The notes under the pieces are model-generated. The model worked only from the letters and a program-made list of their open reading frames with translations. It had not been told where the DNA came from and ran no database searches. From contig NZ_FUWG01000017.1 of the NCBI RefSeq assembly GCF_900167145.1, positions 1 to 64,000 of the forward strand: 64,000 nt of DNA, in the 5' to 3' direction. The translations under genes were made by a program, and so were the position numbers. This document shows, piece after piece, positions 50,196-59,356 of this stretch (position 1 is its first letter; each line of letters starts with the position of its first letter). The DNA is from Treponema porcinum (GTDB lineage Bacteria; Spirochaetota; Spirochaetia; Treponematales; Treponemataceae).

Positions 50196-50600
50196 ATGAC
50201 AGACATTCAGAAATTCAGGGCTGACGTTCAGCGCCTTGTAAAGCATAACCGTGCGGATAACAACGGCAGATATAATGCGGAAAAAACTTGTAACGACATA
50301 ATTGAGCTTTTTTTGAGGGAAACGACTGTTCCCGGTGCGTTGCCGCAATCCTGCGCAGAATACTGGAAGCGCACTTATATAGACGAATCTGCTTCGCCGG
50401 AGAATGAGCCGACTGCGGAAAATGTTGACCGGCTGGGAGCAATCCTTTCGTTTCTGGAAAACAGCGGCGAGGACGAAGAACTGCTTACGGATGATGACTG
50501 GCGGATGCTCGGTGAACTGGTGAACTATGAGGCAGAAGATCTGCCTCTTGATATTTTGCAGGCGCTTATGGGCGTTATCGTGCAGAAAGGCGCGCTTTGA
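50196..50600 (+). CDS. Acidic hypothetical protein
   Basis: 134 residues, acidic, helical, not recognised (RADNNGRYNAEKTCNDIIELF, TAENVDRLGAILSFLEN). TATAAT ends 7 bp before the ATG, so leaderless. Its TGA overlaps the ATG of the radical SAM gene, so the two are coupled; it may be an accessory protein of that enzyme. Confidence 0.65.
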   Translation: MTDIQKFRADVQRLVKHNRADNNGRYNAEKTCNDIIELFLRETTVPGALPQSCAEYWKRTYIDESASPENEPTAENVDRLGAILSFLENSGEDEELLTDDDWRMLGELVNYEAEDLPLDILQALMGVIVQKGAL

Positions 50601-51658
50601 TGAACCGCTGTACGTCTGGAGATTACGCTGCCTGCACCCAGTGTCCGCGCCGGTGCGGAACAGACCGTTCTTCCGGGAAAACAGGCTTTTGCGGCGAGAC
50701 GGACGAAATCCGCATTGCGCTTGCGTGCCTTCACTTTGGCGAAGAACCTCTTGTTACGGTACATAGCGGAAGCGGCACGATTTTTTTTACCGGCTGTACG
50801 CTGCGATGTGCCTTTTGCCAGAACTATCAGATTTCTCAGGGCGGAACAGGACGTGCCGTTTCTGCGAAGGAATTTGTCGAAATGTGCCTTCGGCTTCAAG
50901 ATGCCGGTGCAGAAAACATCAATCTCGTTACCGGAAGTCATTTTATCCCGCGCCTTGCAGAATACATTTCTATGGCACAGGCTGCCGGCTGTTCCGTTCC
51001 GTTCTGCTGGAACAGTTCTGCGTATGAGTCTGTGGAAAGCCTTGAACTTTTAAAGCCGCTTGTCAAAATCTGGCTTCCTGATTTAAAGACTTTGAGCGCG
51101 CCTCTTTCAAAGAAACTGTTCGCTGCAGAAGATTATCCATTCGTGGCAGAAAAAGCCGTTCTGTGGATGCTGGATAATTTTCCGATGAAAATAGTGCCGG
51201 AGCGTGCAAAGGCAGATTACGTTTCCGCAGACGGAAATGCGTATCGTGCCGGCGAATGCAAGGACAAGATGGTTGAAGGTGTTATTATCCGGCATCTTTT
51301 TTTACCCGGCCGCTTTGAAGAAACGGCAGAAACTCTTGCGTGGCTTAAGGAACATGCGGACGGAAAAGCATATATTTCGCTTATGAATCAGTATACGCCG
51401 GTACCTTTTTTCGAAAAGAAAGAGCGGCTTGAGGCACGGCAAAAATCGCTTTCTGTAATTGAAAACAGGCTTGTGTCGCGCGAAGAAGATGTTGATTTGA
51501 GGGATTTAATAGAAGCATACGATTTTGACTGTCTTTTCTATCAGGAACTTTCTGACGACACAAGCTGGCTTCCGGATTTTACGCGTCCTCAGCCGTTCAG
51601 TAACAGGCTTGCCAAACCTGTATGGCACTGGAAGAACGGTTTTGTTCCGGCAGAATAA
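50600..51658 (+). CDS. Radical SAM protein, PflX/activating-enzyme type
   Basis: 352 residues. N-terminal CTQCPRRCGTDR and then the radical SAM site GCTLRCAFCQNYQ (CxxxCxxC, about 66-78). ENINLVTGSHFIPRL and 'KIWLPDLKTL' follow, matching the COG1313 PflX-like family of uncharacterised pyruvate-formate-lyase-activating-enzyme relatives. The target is unknown. Starts on the stop codon of the preceding acidic protein gene. Confidence 0.85.
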   Translation: MNRCTSGDYAACTQCPRRCGTDRSSGKTGFCGETDEIRIALACLHFGEEPLVTVHSGSGTIFFTGCTLRCAFCQNYQISQGGTGRAVSAKEFVEMCLRLQDAGAENINLVTGSHFIPRLAEYISMAQAAGCSVPFCWNSSAYESVESLELLKPLVKIWLPDLKTLSAPLSKKLFAAEDYPFVAEKAVLWMLDNFPMKIVPERAKADYVSADGNAYRAGECKDKMVEGVIIRHLFLPGRFEETAETLAWLKEHADGKAYISLMNQYTPVPFFEKKERLEARQKSLSVIENRLVSREEDVDLRDLIEAYDFDCLFYQELSDDTSWLPDFTRPQPFSNRLAKPVWHWKNGFVPAE

Positions 51659-51711
51659 AGTCTGCACAGTCAGCTTTCTCTGTCAGGTGATTTCATTTGC
51701 ATCGATTTGTC

Positions 51712-51740
51712 TTGATTGCCAAAAACATATTGTATAGAAT
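51712..51740 (+). promoter_or_regulatory. Promoter of the 51756 gene
   Basis: TTGATT (51712-51717), 17-bp spacer, TAGAAT (51735-51740). The predicted leader to the ATG at 51756 is under 10 bases. Confidence 0.6.
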
Positions 51741-51755
51741 ATAATCGAGTTGAGT

Positions 51756-53462
51756 ATGGATAGCACGCAGAATAAAACTACATTTGATGAGCTTGTTTCA
51801 GGCATAAGCGCGGAGGAGAGAAATTTTCTTCTTGCAAAGATAAATAAAAGCAAGGAACAAGATATTCTTATTCTGCAAAGTTCGCGCGAAATTGAAGATG
51901 CCGGCTATCTTGATGCAAAATATAAGACAGAGCCTTTGCTGTACAAACTGTTTCTGTGGATTCGTTCGCTCATCACGAAAAAAAATGTCAATGATTTGTA
52001 TAATGTGGATCTTGTTGCAGACCTTGCGCGGAAAATAAATAAAAATCATCCAGGACTTATAGACCACAGGAATAACCTTATTCTTTCGCTTTTCTATGAA
52101 AAACTGAAAGAACTGAAAAACTGTGCGGATTTTTTCAAGCCGTATTTTACTGCTGTAAATGAAAATTCCGGAAAATTCTACGTCTTTTTAAGTTCATTTA
52201 TTGCACCGGAAATTTCGGAACAGATTGCAAAAGATGCAGATCCGTATACCATTCCGTTTGAGCGTGAGGCAACTTCCGAGTTGCGCACGTCGCTTTTAAA
52301 ACGGCTTGACGGCATTTTAAAAAACATCGGACAGAATTCACGCGCAAAACTTTATGCCGCAGTGCGCAGCATTGAATGGCTCCGGCAGTTTTCAGAACTT
52401 CCGTACCTTCATTTTATTGCGCAGTTTACTTCGCTTATTTCCAACAGCTATACCTGTCCGTATTTAAATGCACAGCCTGATTTTCCGGCGTTTGCAAAAG
52501 TTCTTCAAAGCGCATCGTCAATTTCAAAAGAGGCACTTCAGGCAATGTTTTTGTATCCGCACAGGAACAGCCTTCGCTCCGGCGGACTTGATACTGAATC
52601 TGAAAAAGCGCTTAATGAATTTTCAATAAAATCTGCGTCCTGCATTTCAATGATTCAGATGTTCATTACGACAGTGCCGTTTTACGCGCTTGGAAAAGTT
52701 GTTTTCGGTGATTATGACTGGCAGTGCGATTCTCAGGGCGGCGGCGAGGACTGGTTTGTAAAATATAAGGAAGAATGGAAGTGTATTTTTGATTCCCGGT
52801 GGAACAGCTGGCTTCGCGACAGAAAGAAAAGTCAGCTTGCCGCAGTGCTTCAGCGGACGTTCGGTATTGACTCGTTCCCGGAACTTCCTGACCGTCCGTG
52901 GACAAGGCTGTGGGGCGGACTTCCGTTTAACTGCGAGATGACGGCAGGTTTCTTGTGGTGGTTTGCGGCAAATAAATTCAACGACGCGATGTATGTTTTA
53001 AATACGATTGTCCTTGAGGGCGTATTCTTGAATAAGGAAAACAGGACTGAACTTTCCGAGGCGGTAAATGATTTTGTTGATGCAAACCAGCAGATTCTTT
53101 CGCTTGCAGATTCTCTTTCAGAAAACGGCTCAATCGGCAGCGTATTTGAAAAACTTATAAACGAACATGTCCGTACGCTGAAAGGACAGCAGAACGTAGA
53201 TTCAATTATCATCAATTCGGAATCTTCCGTTCGTTTTTGCGGACAGCTGTTCTGCTCTGCAACAAGAACGATTGAGAAGATCTTTCACGGAATTCTTGAT
53301 GACGGGAAGACAGGCGATTATGAGTCGCTCCAAAATCTTATGACAATAAAGGGCAGGGAGAACCGTGAATTTCGCGACAAAATGGCGGAAATCCGTTCCG
53401 TCCTGAATATTTCTCGTTCAATTCTTGCAGATATAGAACCTCTTGATCTTCCGAGGGAATGA
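51756..53462 (+). CDS. Spirochaete-type conserved protein (DUF5312-like)
   Basis: 568 residues, cytosolic, mostly helical with repeated Leu/Ile/Lys segments and no signal peptide. The length and opening ('FDELVSGISAEERNFLLAKIN') resemble a conserved family known mainly from treponemes (DUF5312); assignment is from memory of the family, not a search. No catalytic motif. The YitT gene follows after 9 bp, perhaps in one unit. Function unknown. Confidence 0.6.
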   Translation: MDSTQNKTTFDELVSGISAEERNFLLAKINKSKEQDILILQSSREIEDAGYLDAKYKTEPLLYKLFLWIRSLITKKNVNDLYNVDLVADLARKINKNHPGLIDHRNNLILSLFYEKLKELKNCADFFKPYFTAVNENSGKFYVFLSSFIAPEISEQIAKDADPYTIPFEREATSELRTSLLKRLDGILKNIGQNSRAKLYAAVRSIEWLRQFSELPYLHFIAQFTSLISNSYTCPYLNAQPDFPAFAKVLQSASSISKEALQAMFLYPHRNSLRSGGLDTESEKALNEFSIKSASCISMIQMFITTVPFYALGKVVFGDYDWQCDSQGGGEDWFVKYKEEWKCIFDSRWNSWLRDRKKSQLAAVLQRTFGIDSFPELPDRPWTRLWGGLPFNCEMTAGFLWWFAANKFNDAMYVLNTIVLEGVFLNKENRTELSEAVNDFVDANQQILSLADSLSENGSIGSVFEKLINEHVRTLKGQQNVDSIIINSESSVRFCGQLFCSATRTIEKIFHGILDDGKTGDYESLQNLMTIKGRENREFRDKMAEIRSVLNISRSILADIEPLDLPRE

Positions 53463-53471
53463 CATTGCGCT

Positions 53472-54341
53472 ATGAAACAGATTAAAAACGGCATTCTGCG
53501 CGACATAAAGAGAATTCTTCTTGTTGTTTCCGGGGCAGTTCTTATGTCGGTGAACATAAATACGTTCGTCCACATGGCAGGGCTTCTTCCCGGCGGCTTT
53601 ACTGGCGTAACGCTTCTTCTTCAGGAAATCATTGATACTTATGCAGGAATCAAAGTTCCTTTCAGCGTTTTCTACCTTATATTCAATCTTGTTCCTGCCG
53701 CCGTATGCTATAAAGTCGTCGGAAGAAAATTTACCGTCTATTCGTGCGTAATGGTCGTTCTTTCCGGCATTCTGACTGACGTTATTCCGGGGCTTGACGT
53801 TACGAACGACGTTCTGCTTTGCTCCGTGTTCGGCGGAATTGTAAACGGCTGTGCAGTAAGTCTTTGCCTTTTTGCAGACGCAACAAGCGGCGGCACCGAT
53901 TTCATTGCAATTTATGCCGCAGAAAAAACAGGGCGAAGCGTCTGGAACTATATTTTTGCCGGAAACTGTCTTGTCCTTGCTTCTGCCGGGATTCTTTTTG
54001 GCTGGGATAAGGCGCTTTATTCGATTATCTTTCAGTTTGTTTCTACGCAGATTTTAAATACGCTGTACAAACGGTACGGAAAAACAACACTTCTGATTGT
54101 TACGGAGAAAACCGACGAAGTTTACGAACAGATAAAGGAACTTACGAACCACGATGCCACGCTTTTTACCGGAAAAGGCTGCTACAAGGGCGCAGAGCGG
54201 AAAATGCTTTATACCGTTGTATCTGCGGAGGAAGCGCGTAAACTCTGCCGCCGTATTCATACAGTTGACGAAAGCGCATTCATCAATGTCCTTAGCACGA
54301 AAGACTTGTACGGAAAATTTTTCCGCCGCCCGAACGACTAG
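53472..54341 (+). CDS. YitT-family membrane protein (DUF161/DUF2179)
   Basis: 289 residues with five to six membrane helices, GGFTGVTLLLQE and DATSGGTDFIAIYAAEKTG (the repeated YitT hairpin motifs), and a C-terminal soluble DUF2179 domain (LIVTEKTDEVYEQI to end). Transport role unproven. Its TAG shares the bases CTAG with the stop of the convergent UDG gene. Confidence 0.85.
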   Translation: MKQIKNGILRDIKRILLVVSGAVLMSVNINTFVHMAGLLPGGFTGVTLLLQEIIDTYAGIKVPFSVFYLIFNLVPAAVCYKVVGRKFTVYSCVMVVLSGILTDVIPGLDVTNDVLLCSVFGGIVNGCAVSLCLFADATSGGTDFIAIYAAEKTGRSVWNYIFAGNCLVLASAGILFGWDKALYSIIFQFVSTQILNTLYKRYGKTTLLIVTEKTDEVYEQIKELTNHDATLFTGKGCYKGAERKMLYTVVSAEEARKLCRRIHTVDESAFINVLSTKDLYGKFFRRPND

Positions 54342-55102
54342 TTTTGGGTGAAGATTTCCGCCTTGTGAAGCGTTCCCAGCGCGTGGACTGCCTGCTGAAG
54401 GGAAAAATCCGCGTGGTTTTTCTGAAAGCCTGCAAGGTCGATGGAAAAGCGGTTCATTGAAAAATGCTGGAATACGAAAATGCGGTTCCAGGCGCGGTCA
54501 TTCCGGCAGGCGGCTTCAAGAGCGTTTTTGTAAAGGGTGAAAAGACCTTTTTCCTTGAGTTCTGAATATCCTACGAGCCACAGTTCAGTCGTTTCAAGCG
54601 ATTTTAAGAGCGCGGCTGTTTTTTCTGCCATCCATATCTGGCTTTCTTCAATCAGCATACGGATTTCTTCGCCACCATTTTTCTGAATGTATTTAAGCTG
54701 CGCCGTTTTTGCAGAATGAACCGGCGTTTTGTTCAATATAATTGCGTTTTTCCTGAAGTCAACGCTAAACTCAGGATTGCGCGCAAAAAATCCCGCCGCA
54801 ATTTTTCCTGCCTGCCCCACAAGATACTTGTTATTTTTCAAAAGCTGCTCGTCCTTGCCCGGATTGTCGCCGATGACAATGAGCTTTATGTCATCGTCCT
54901 GCGTTATTTCGTCAAGTGCGCGGTTGTATACTATGGGCGTTTCAATCGGATACGGCGGCGTCTTGTCCTGAGCGGCGGCTTTTTGAAGAGGCATAAGCGT
55001 CTGGGAGAATGCGCTCCATTCTTCAACCTTTTTTCTGAATGAGTCCCTGAAAGTGCAAAATGAATTCCATTGAGTTTCTGTCATACGTTTTCCATAAACC
55101 AT
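54338..55102 (-). CDS. Uracil-DNA glycosylase superfamily protein
   Basis: 254 residues. IVIGDNPGKDEQ (about 75-86) matches the first UDG motif (GxxPGxxE/D), KYLVGQAGKIAAGFF follows as the helix after it, AIILNKTPVHSA corresponds to the base-pocket strand, and FVFQHFSMNRF near 220 is the HPS-like second motif (Ser-Met in place of Pro-Ser). Probably removes uracil or another damaged base, though the subfamily is not one of the common ones. Either ATG at 55102 or 55084 could be used. Confidence 0.7.
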   Translation of the reverse strand: MVYGKRMTETQWNSFCTFRDSFRKKVEEWSAFSQTLMPLQKAAAQDKTPPYPIETPIVYNRALDEITQDDDIKLIVIGDNPGKDEQLLKNNKYLVGQAGKIAAGFFARNPEFSVDFRKNAIILNKTPVHSAKTAQLKYIQKNGGEEIRMLIEESQIWMAEKTAALLKSLETTELWLVGYSELKEKGLFTLYKNALEAACRNDRAWNRIFVFQHFSMNRFSIDLAGFQKNHADFSLQQAVHALGTLHKAEIFTQN

Positions 55103-55113
55103 TAAATTTTCTT

Positions 55114-55166
55114 AGGGTTAACACTGAATAAATCCTATTGAGGATTTTTCAGTGTTAACCTTGAAT
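55114..55166. repeat. 57-bp-type hairpin repeat element, copy 2
   Basis: Left arm AGGGTTAACACTGAATAAATCCT, ATTG loop, and right arm AGGATTTTTCAGTGTTAACC and TTGAAT. Identical to copy 1 (17997-18053) in loop and right arm. It is next to further stems near 55175-55220. Confidence 0.85.
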
Positions 55167-55224
55167 ACGTCTGGTCAAGGCACATTCGCCTTTCGGCTCA
55201 TTCAAGGTCTTGACTCAGCCGTTT

Positions 55225-55247
55225 TAAGGGTTTGTTTTAAACCCTTA
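55225..55247 (-). terminator. Hairpin at the end of the LysR gene
   Basis: TAAGGGTTT (55225-55233) pairs with AAACCCTTA (55239-55247). The right arm contains the LysR stop codon. It lacks a long T-run, so terminator is a guess. Confidence 0.45.
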
Positions 55248-56153
55248 GATTTCTTTCTGCCAGTCGTTTGAATGCAGAATGTCGTTCACCGCCTGCTGTA
55301 TTTTCCGGCTTGTCTGCGTGCCGTATATTTCTGACCGGCGGATAAAGCCGATTTCGTAATAGCCAAGCGTGTTTCCTGCCGTATGGATTACAAATCCGTT
55401 TTTATAAGGTCCTGTTTCAAGGACAATCTGCGGAACCAGTCCGATTCCAAGTCCCAGCTGTGCAAGCGCAAGGATTGCCTCGTTTCCTTCTGTTTCTGCG
55501 GCAATTATCGGCTTTACGTTCCGTGATTTTGTCCACTGGTCAAAGCGCCTTCGCGCAAGTCCTGTTTTTGGAAGGATGAGCGGCACGGAAGAAATTATGT
55601 CCTGCGGAGAGCCGCTTACGGTTGTAAAAGGTCCGCTTGATGAGGCAGCGTATATAAGAGGCGTGCACTTGCAGTTTATTGTTTCCATATAGGAAAGTCC
55701 GTCTTCCGGGATTGCGGCTACTGCAAGAGATGCCCTTCCTTCGCGGACTGCCTGAATTGCACCTGCCGGATCGCCTGTTTCTACGGAAAGCTGAATTCCC
55801 GGATATTTTTCCGTAAGTTTTTTTATGAAATGGGGAAGAATTGTGTAGCACGCCGTAACGGATGCGTATACGTGAAGCGTGCCGGAAACAGCGTTTTTTT
55901 CTCCGGAGAACAGTTCCTGAAGTTCGTTCTTCTTTTCAAGCGTTTCCCGCGCAAAGTCTGCAAACAGTTTTCCGTTCTGTGTAAGTTCCACCTGCCTGTT
56001 GGAGCGGTTTATGAGAATCGTACCGGTTTCTTCTTCAAGGCGCGTAATTATCCTGCTCAGCGCGGACGGGCTCATATTTGTTTCCGCCGCTGTTTTTGCA
56101 AAATGAAGCTGCTCTGAAAGTGAAATAAATGCTTTTAATTCATAAAAATTCAT
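55245..56153 (-). CDS. LysR-family regulator
   Basis: 302 residues. 'MNFYELKAFISLSEQLHFAKTAAET' and 'MSPSALSRIITRLEEETGTILINRSNR' form the LysR HTH (about 1-60), followed by the periplasmic-binding-like effector domain. The pattern 'FARETLEKKNELQELF' and the closing region suggest an IlvY-like subgroup, but no ilvC gene is nearby, so the target is not known. ATG 56153 gives the family N-terminus; the longer upstream frame is rejected. Divergent from the secreted protein gene, which it may control. Confidence 0.85.
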   Translation of the reverse strand: MNFYELKAFISLSEQLHFAKTAAETNMSPSALSRIITRLEEETGTILINRSNRQVELTQNGKLFADFARETLEKKNELQELFSGEKNAVSGTLHVYASVTACYTILPHFIKKLTEKYPGIQLSVETGDPAGAIQAVREGRASLAVAAIPEDGLSYMETINCKCTPLIYAASSSGPFTTVSGSPQDIISSVPLILPKTGLARRRFDQWTKSRNVKPIIAAETEGNEAILALAQLGLGIGLVPQIVLETGPYKNGFVIHTAGNTLGYYEIGFIRRSEIYGTQTSRKIQQAVNDILHSNDWQKEI

Positions 56154-56192
56154 AGCGTTTCTGCCGATAATAGTAACATAATCTGATGTATT

Positions 56193-56222
56193 TTGACAAA
56201 TCAAACAATGTACCTTTATAAT
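56193..56222 (+). promoter_or_regulatory. Promoter of the secreted repeat protein
   Basis: TTGACA (56193-56198), 18-bp spacer, TATAAT (56217-56222), very close to consensus. It lies in the LysR divergent region. Confidence 0.75.
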
Positions 56223-56265
56223 TAAGGTAAGATTTGATTTGCAGTTTTTCAGGAGGCATTTAATT

Positions 56266-57096
56266 ATGAAAAAAATGATATTGACTGTAGCGGCAGTTTT
56301 GCTCGGTGCTTCTCTTTTTGCGTATGATATTGCAGCGGCTGCGGAACTTAAAGGCGGCGTAAAGAGCGTTACAAGAACGGATTTTGCAATCGTTTCAAAG
56401 TTCGGGGAATATTTCAGGACTCCGGGTGCAAAAACTTTGTATAAATTCAACGGAGCAGGACAGGTAATTGAATCCTCTGAATTGAATTCGCGCGACGGAC
56501 TTGTAAATAAAATAATCAATACTTATGATGCGGATGGAAATCTTACGGCTGAAACGTGTTTTGATTCAGATAACGTTCAGATCTGGAATACGGTAATTAC
56601 GTACAAGAACGGTAAGAAAGCAGACAGTTCTGAATACGCAAAAGGCGGTGTTCTTAAAGGACGTACAATTTATTCCTATACAGGCGATAATCTTACGGAC
56701 GAAAGCTACTATGACGGCGACGGCGCAATTATGTGGAAAAATGTTTCAAAATACAACAGCACAAATCAGCTTGAAACAGTAGACGGTTATTTTGCAGACG
56801 GTTCGCTTGACAGTGAAATGCAGTATGCATATACACCGGCAGGAAAAATTGACTCTATTACTTATTTTGACCAAACAGGTGCACTTACTTCAAAAGAAGT
56901 GTTCCGTTATGACGACAAGTCAACTTTGACGGAAGTAACTGAATATAATGCAGACAATAAGGTTATTTGCCGTACGATTGCAAAATATGATGCAAAAGGA
57001 AATCTTGCAAAAATCACCGTGTACAACGTTGCACGTAAATTCGGTACGACGGTCAACGAAATGGTCGATATGTCGGAATTTGCCTACGAATACTGA
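56266..57096 (+). CDS. Secreted protein with YD/RHS-like beta repeats
   Basis: 276 residues. Signal peptide with a hydrophobic core (MKKMILTVAAVLLGASLFAYD) and then about nine repeats of 20-25 residues built on the pattern Y-x-x-x-G-x-[LIV]-x-x-x-x-x-[YF] (TYDADGNLTAETCF, YNADNKVICRT, YDAKGNLAKITVY). Such YD/MORN-like repeats make a beta ribbon or sheet surface. AGGAGG precedes the ATG 9 bp away, an unusually strong ribosome site. No catalytic part. Possibly envelope-bound. Confidence 0.7.
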   Translation: MKKMILTVAAVLLGASLFAYDIAAAAELKGGVKSVTRTDFAIVSKFGEYFRTPGAKTLYKFNGAGQVIESSELNSRDGLVNKIINTYDADGNLTAETCFDSDNVQIWNTVITYKNGKKADSSEYAKGGVLKGRTIYSYTGDNLTDESYYDGDGAIMWKNVSKYNSTNQLETVDGYFADGSLDSEMQYAYTPAGKIDSITYFDQTGALTSKEVFRYDDKSTLTEVTEYNADNKVICRTIAKYDAKGNLAKITVYNVARKFGTTVNEMVDMSEFAYEY

Positions 57097-57143
57097 TAAT
57101 TTATGACACAGGCATCTGATTCTTTTAAGAAACTGAGGGTATT

Positions 57144-59279
57144 ATGAAAGAGATTGGAATAAAACTGGCGGACGGTTCGTTCTATCCGATTATGGAAGAC
57201 GGAACTCCCTGCAATAAAAAACTGGTTCTTACAACGGTAAAAGACAATCAGACCCGCGTTCTTGTTGATTTGTACCGGTCTAAAACCGGCACTATGGAAG
57301 ATGCCGAGTATATAGATTCCTTGCAGATTGATAATCTTGTTCAGCATCCTAACGGAAGCGTGGAACTTTCGCTGAATATCGGTCTTGATGAGAACAATAA
57401 GCTTTCTGCTTCTATGAATGACCCGGAAACTGGTGCTTCAAGTACGGCAGACGTAACGCTTGTTTCAAGGACGATGGAAGAACGCCTTGAGCCTACGAAT
57501 TACGAAGTTGTAGGCGGAGGTACTGAACCGGAAATTACGGAAGACGACACGCAGTTTGACCTTCCGGAAGAAAAGTTTTCTGCGGAAGACGTTATTCTTG
57601 AGGAAGAACCTGATTTTGATCTTCCTGATGAAATTACCGACGATGAAATAATCGTGGAAAATCCTCCTGTTGAAGATGATGTTTCTGGTTCTGTTGCCGA
57701 AGAGCCTGAAAATCTGCCGGAACTGGAAGAAACTGTTTTTGATTTAGGAAATGATGACAGCCTTGACGAGCCGGAAATTCCTGTGGAAGACAGCGCAGAT
57801 TTTGCAGGCGTTTCTTTTGACGGAGAAAATTCGTCTGGTGAAGAACCGGCGGCTGAAGAAACTCTGACTGATGAAGAAATTGTACCGGCAGAGGAAGACA
57901 GTTTTGCAGCTGATGAAACGCCGGCGGAAGAAGAATTTTCTGACGATGACGGACATACGGCTGAAATTGCCGGGGCTGCCGTTGCAGGAGCTGCCGCTGG
58001 CGGGCTTCTTGCAAAAGCACTTGCCGGAAATAAAGAAGAAACGGAAATTGAAGAAACTGCTGATGCTGACGGAGAGCCGGCATTATCTGCAGAAGATATG
58101 ACTGTTGACTCAACGGCAGACGATTTTCTTCCTGATTTTGACGAGCCGGCTGATACAACTGTTTCCAGCGAATCTTTTGACCTTCCTTCGGACGTAAATC
58201 TTGAGGAAGAAAAAAATGCTGCGGAAGAAGAATTTATGCTTCCTGATGAAAACGTTTCGGAGGTTGCCGCTACGGAAGAACCGTCTTCCGGGGCGGATGA
58301 AATGCCGGTTTTGCAGAATTCTTCCGTGCCGTCTGATATTACGGAAGAAATTCCGTCCTCTTCCGTAACTGATGATGATTTTGATTTTGACCTTCCTGAT
58401 TTTACGGATGACGGCGGCGAAAAGGAAAGTGAGTCCGGCAGCGTGGGTAAAGAGGCTTCTTTTGGAGAAGAAACACCGGCTTTTGGCGGAACAGATACGG
58501 ACGTCACCCTGCAGGATGCTGTTTCTGGGTATGATGCCGCTTCGGACACAACAGTCGTATCTGACGAAAATACAGACGATATGTTCAGTTCCGATGATTT
58601 CAGTCTTCCTGATTTTCCGGAAATGGAAGATACTTCCGGAACTGCGGACAGCACTATGAGCGACGATGATTTTATAAATACGATTACCGAACCGGAACAT
58701 TCTGACGCAAGCGAATTCGTAAAGGATTCTACGCCTTCAAACGGAATTGTCTTTGACGGATTGTACGACAAGGAAACTGTCGACGGCAATTCTTCTGCAT
58801 CGGAGGAGGATTTTGTGGAAAAGAAAACAAAAGTACCGGTAATTATCTGTGTTGTCTGCGCAATTATCTGTGTAATTGCAACTGCGCTTGTCCTGTTTGT
58901 CGTTCCTTCAAAATACAATCTTTTGAACAGACATTCAAAAACGCCGGCAGAACCAGTTTCTTCCGTTCATCAGGCTGATGAAGAACTGCTTTCAGGACAG
59001 GAAGAGCCTCTTTCAGAACCAGTTGAGGCAAAGGAAGAAGAAATTGTAGTCGTTACGGAGCCGGAAGTTGTGGAAACTGTCGTTCCTGAGCCGCCAGCTG
59101 CTCCTGAAACAAAACCTGCGGACATTACCTACAAAATTAAGTGGGGCGATACGCTGTGGGATATTGCGGATGCGTACTATAAAAATCCTTGGCGCTATCA
59201 TCTGATTGCGTCATACAATCACATAAAAGACCCGGATTATATTATTTCGGGAACGACGATTGTTCTTCCAGCAAAATAA
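57144..59279 (+). CDS. Acidic envelope protein with C-terminal LysM domain
   Basis: 711 residues. A folded N-terminal part (about 1-130), a long Glu/Asp/Ser/Thr-rich disordered stretch (about 130-550) with repeated DLPEE/DFDLPD motifs, one membrane helix (VPVIICVVCAIICVIATALV, about 567-586), then a linker and a LysM domain at the end: 'YKIKWGDTLWDIADAYYKNP' and IISGTTIVLPAK. The LysM domain should bind peptidoglycan from the periplasm, and the acidic part would be cytoplasmic. Similar layouts occur in spirochaetes. Function unproven. Confidence 0.75.
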   Translation: MKEIGIKLADGSFYPIMEDGTPCNKKLVLTTVKDNQTRVLVDLYRSKTGTMEDAEYIDSLQIDNLVQHPNGSVELSLNIGLDENNKLSASMNDPETGASSTADVTLVSRTMEERLEPTNYEVVGGGTEPEITEDDTQFDLPEEKFSAEDVILEEEPDFDLPDEITDDEIIVENPPVEDDVSGSVAEEPENLPELEETVFDLGNDDSLDEPEIPVEDSADFAGVSFDGENSSGEEPAAEETLTDEEIVPAEEDSFAADETPAEEEFSDDDGHTAEIAGAAVAGAAAGGLLAKALAGNKEETEIEETADADGEPALSAEDMTVDSTADDFLPDFDEPADTTVSSESFDLPSDVNLEEEKNAAEEEFMLPDENVSEVAATEEPSSGADEMPVLQNSSVPSDITEEIPSSSVTDDDFDFDLPDFTDDGGEKESESGSVGKEASFGEETPAFGGTDTDVTLQDAVSGYDAASDTTVVSDENTDDMFSSDDFSLPDFPEMEDTSGTADSTMSDDDFINTITEPEHSDASEFVKDSTPSNGIVFDGLYDKETVDGNSSASEEDFVEKKTKVPVIICVVCAIICVIATALVLFVVPSKYNLLNRHSKTPAEPVSSVHQADEELLSGQEEPLSEPVEAKEEEIVVVTEPEVVETVVPEPPAAPETKPADITYKIKWGDTLWDIADAYYKNPWRYHLIASYNHIKDPDYIISGTTIVLPAK

Positions 59280-59294
59280 TATTTCTGATATGAT

Positions 59295-59338
59295 ACAAGG
59301 GCGTCCGTAACTTTTCGGATGCCCTTGTATTTTTTTTA
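59295..59338 (+). terminator. Terminator after the LysM gene
   Basis: ACAAGGGCGTCCG (59295-59307) pairs with CGGATGCCCTTGT (59316-59328), followed by a T-run. One G-T pair. Confidence 0.85.
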
Positions 59339-59356
59339 TGTGTTAAAGTTTTATAA

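Noticed and set aside
57500-58918. 472-residue Ser-rich ORF on the minus strand
   Set aside because: It is the antisense of the acidic repeat region of the LysM gene (GAA/GAT-rich codons give Ser-rich antisense), has no ribosome site and no domain.
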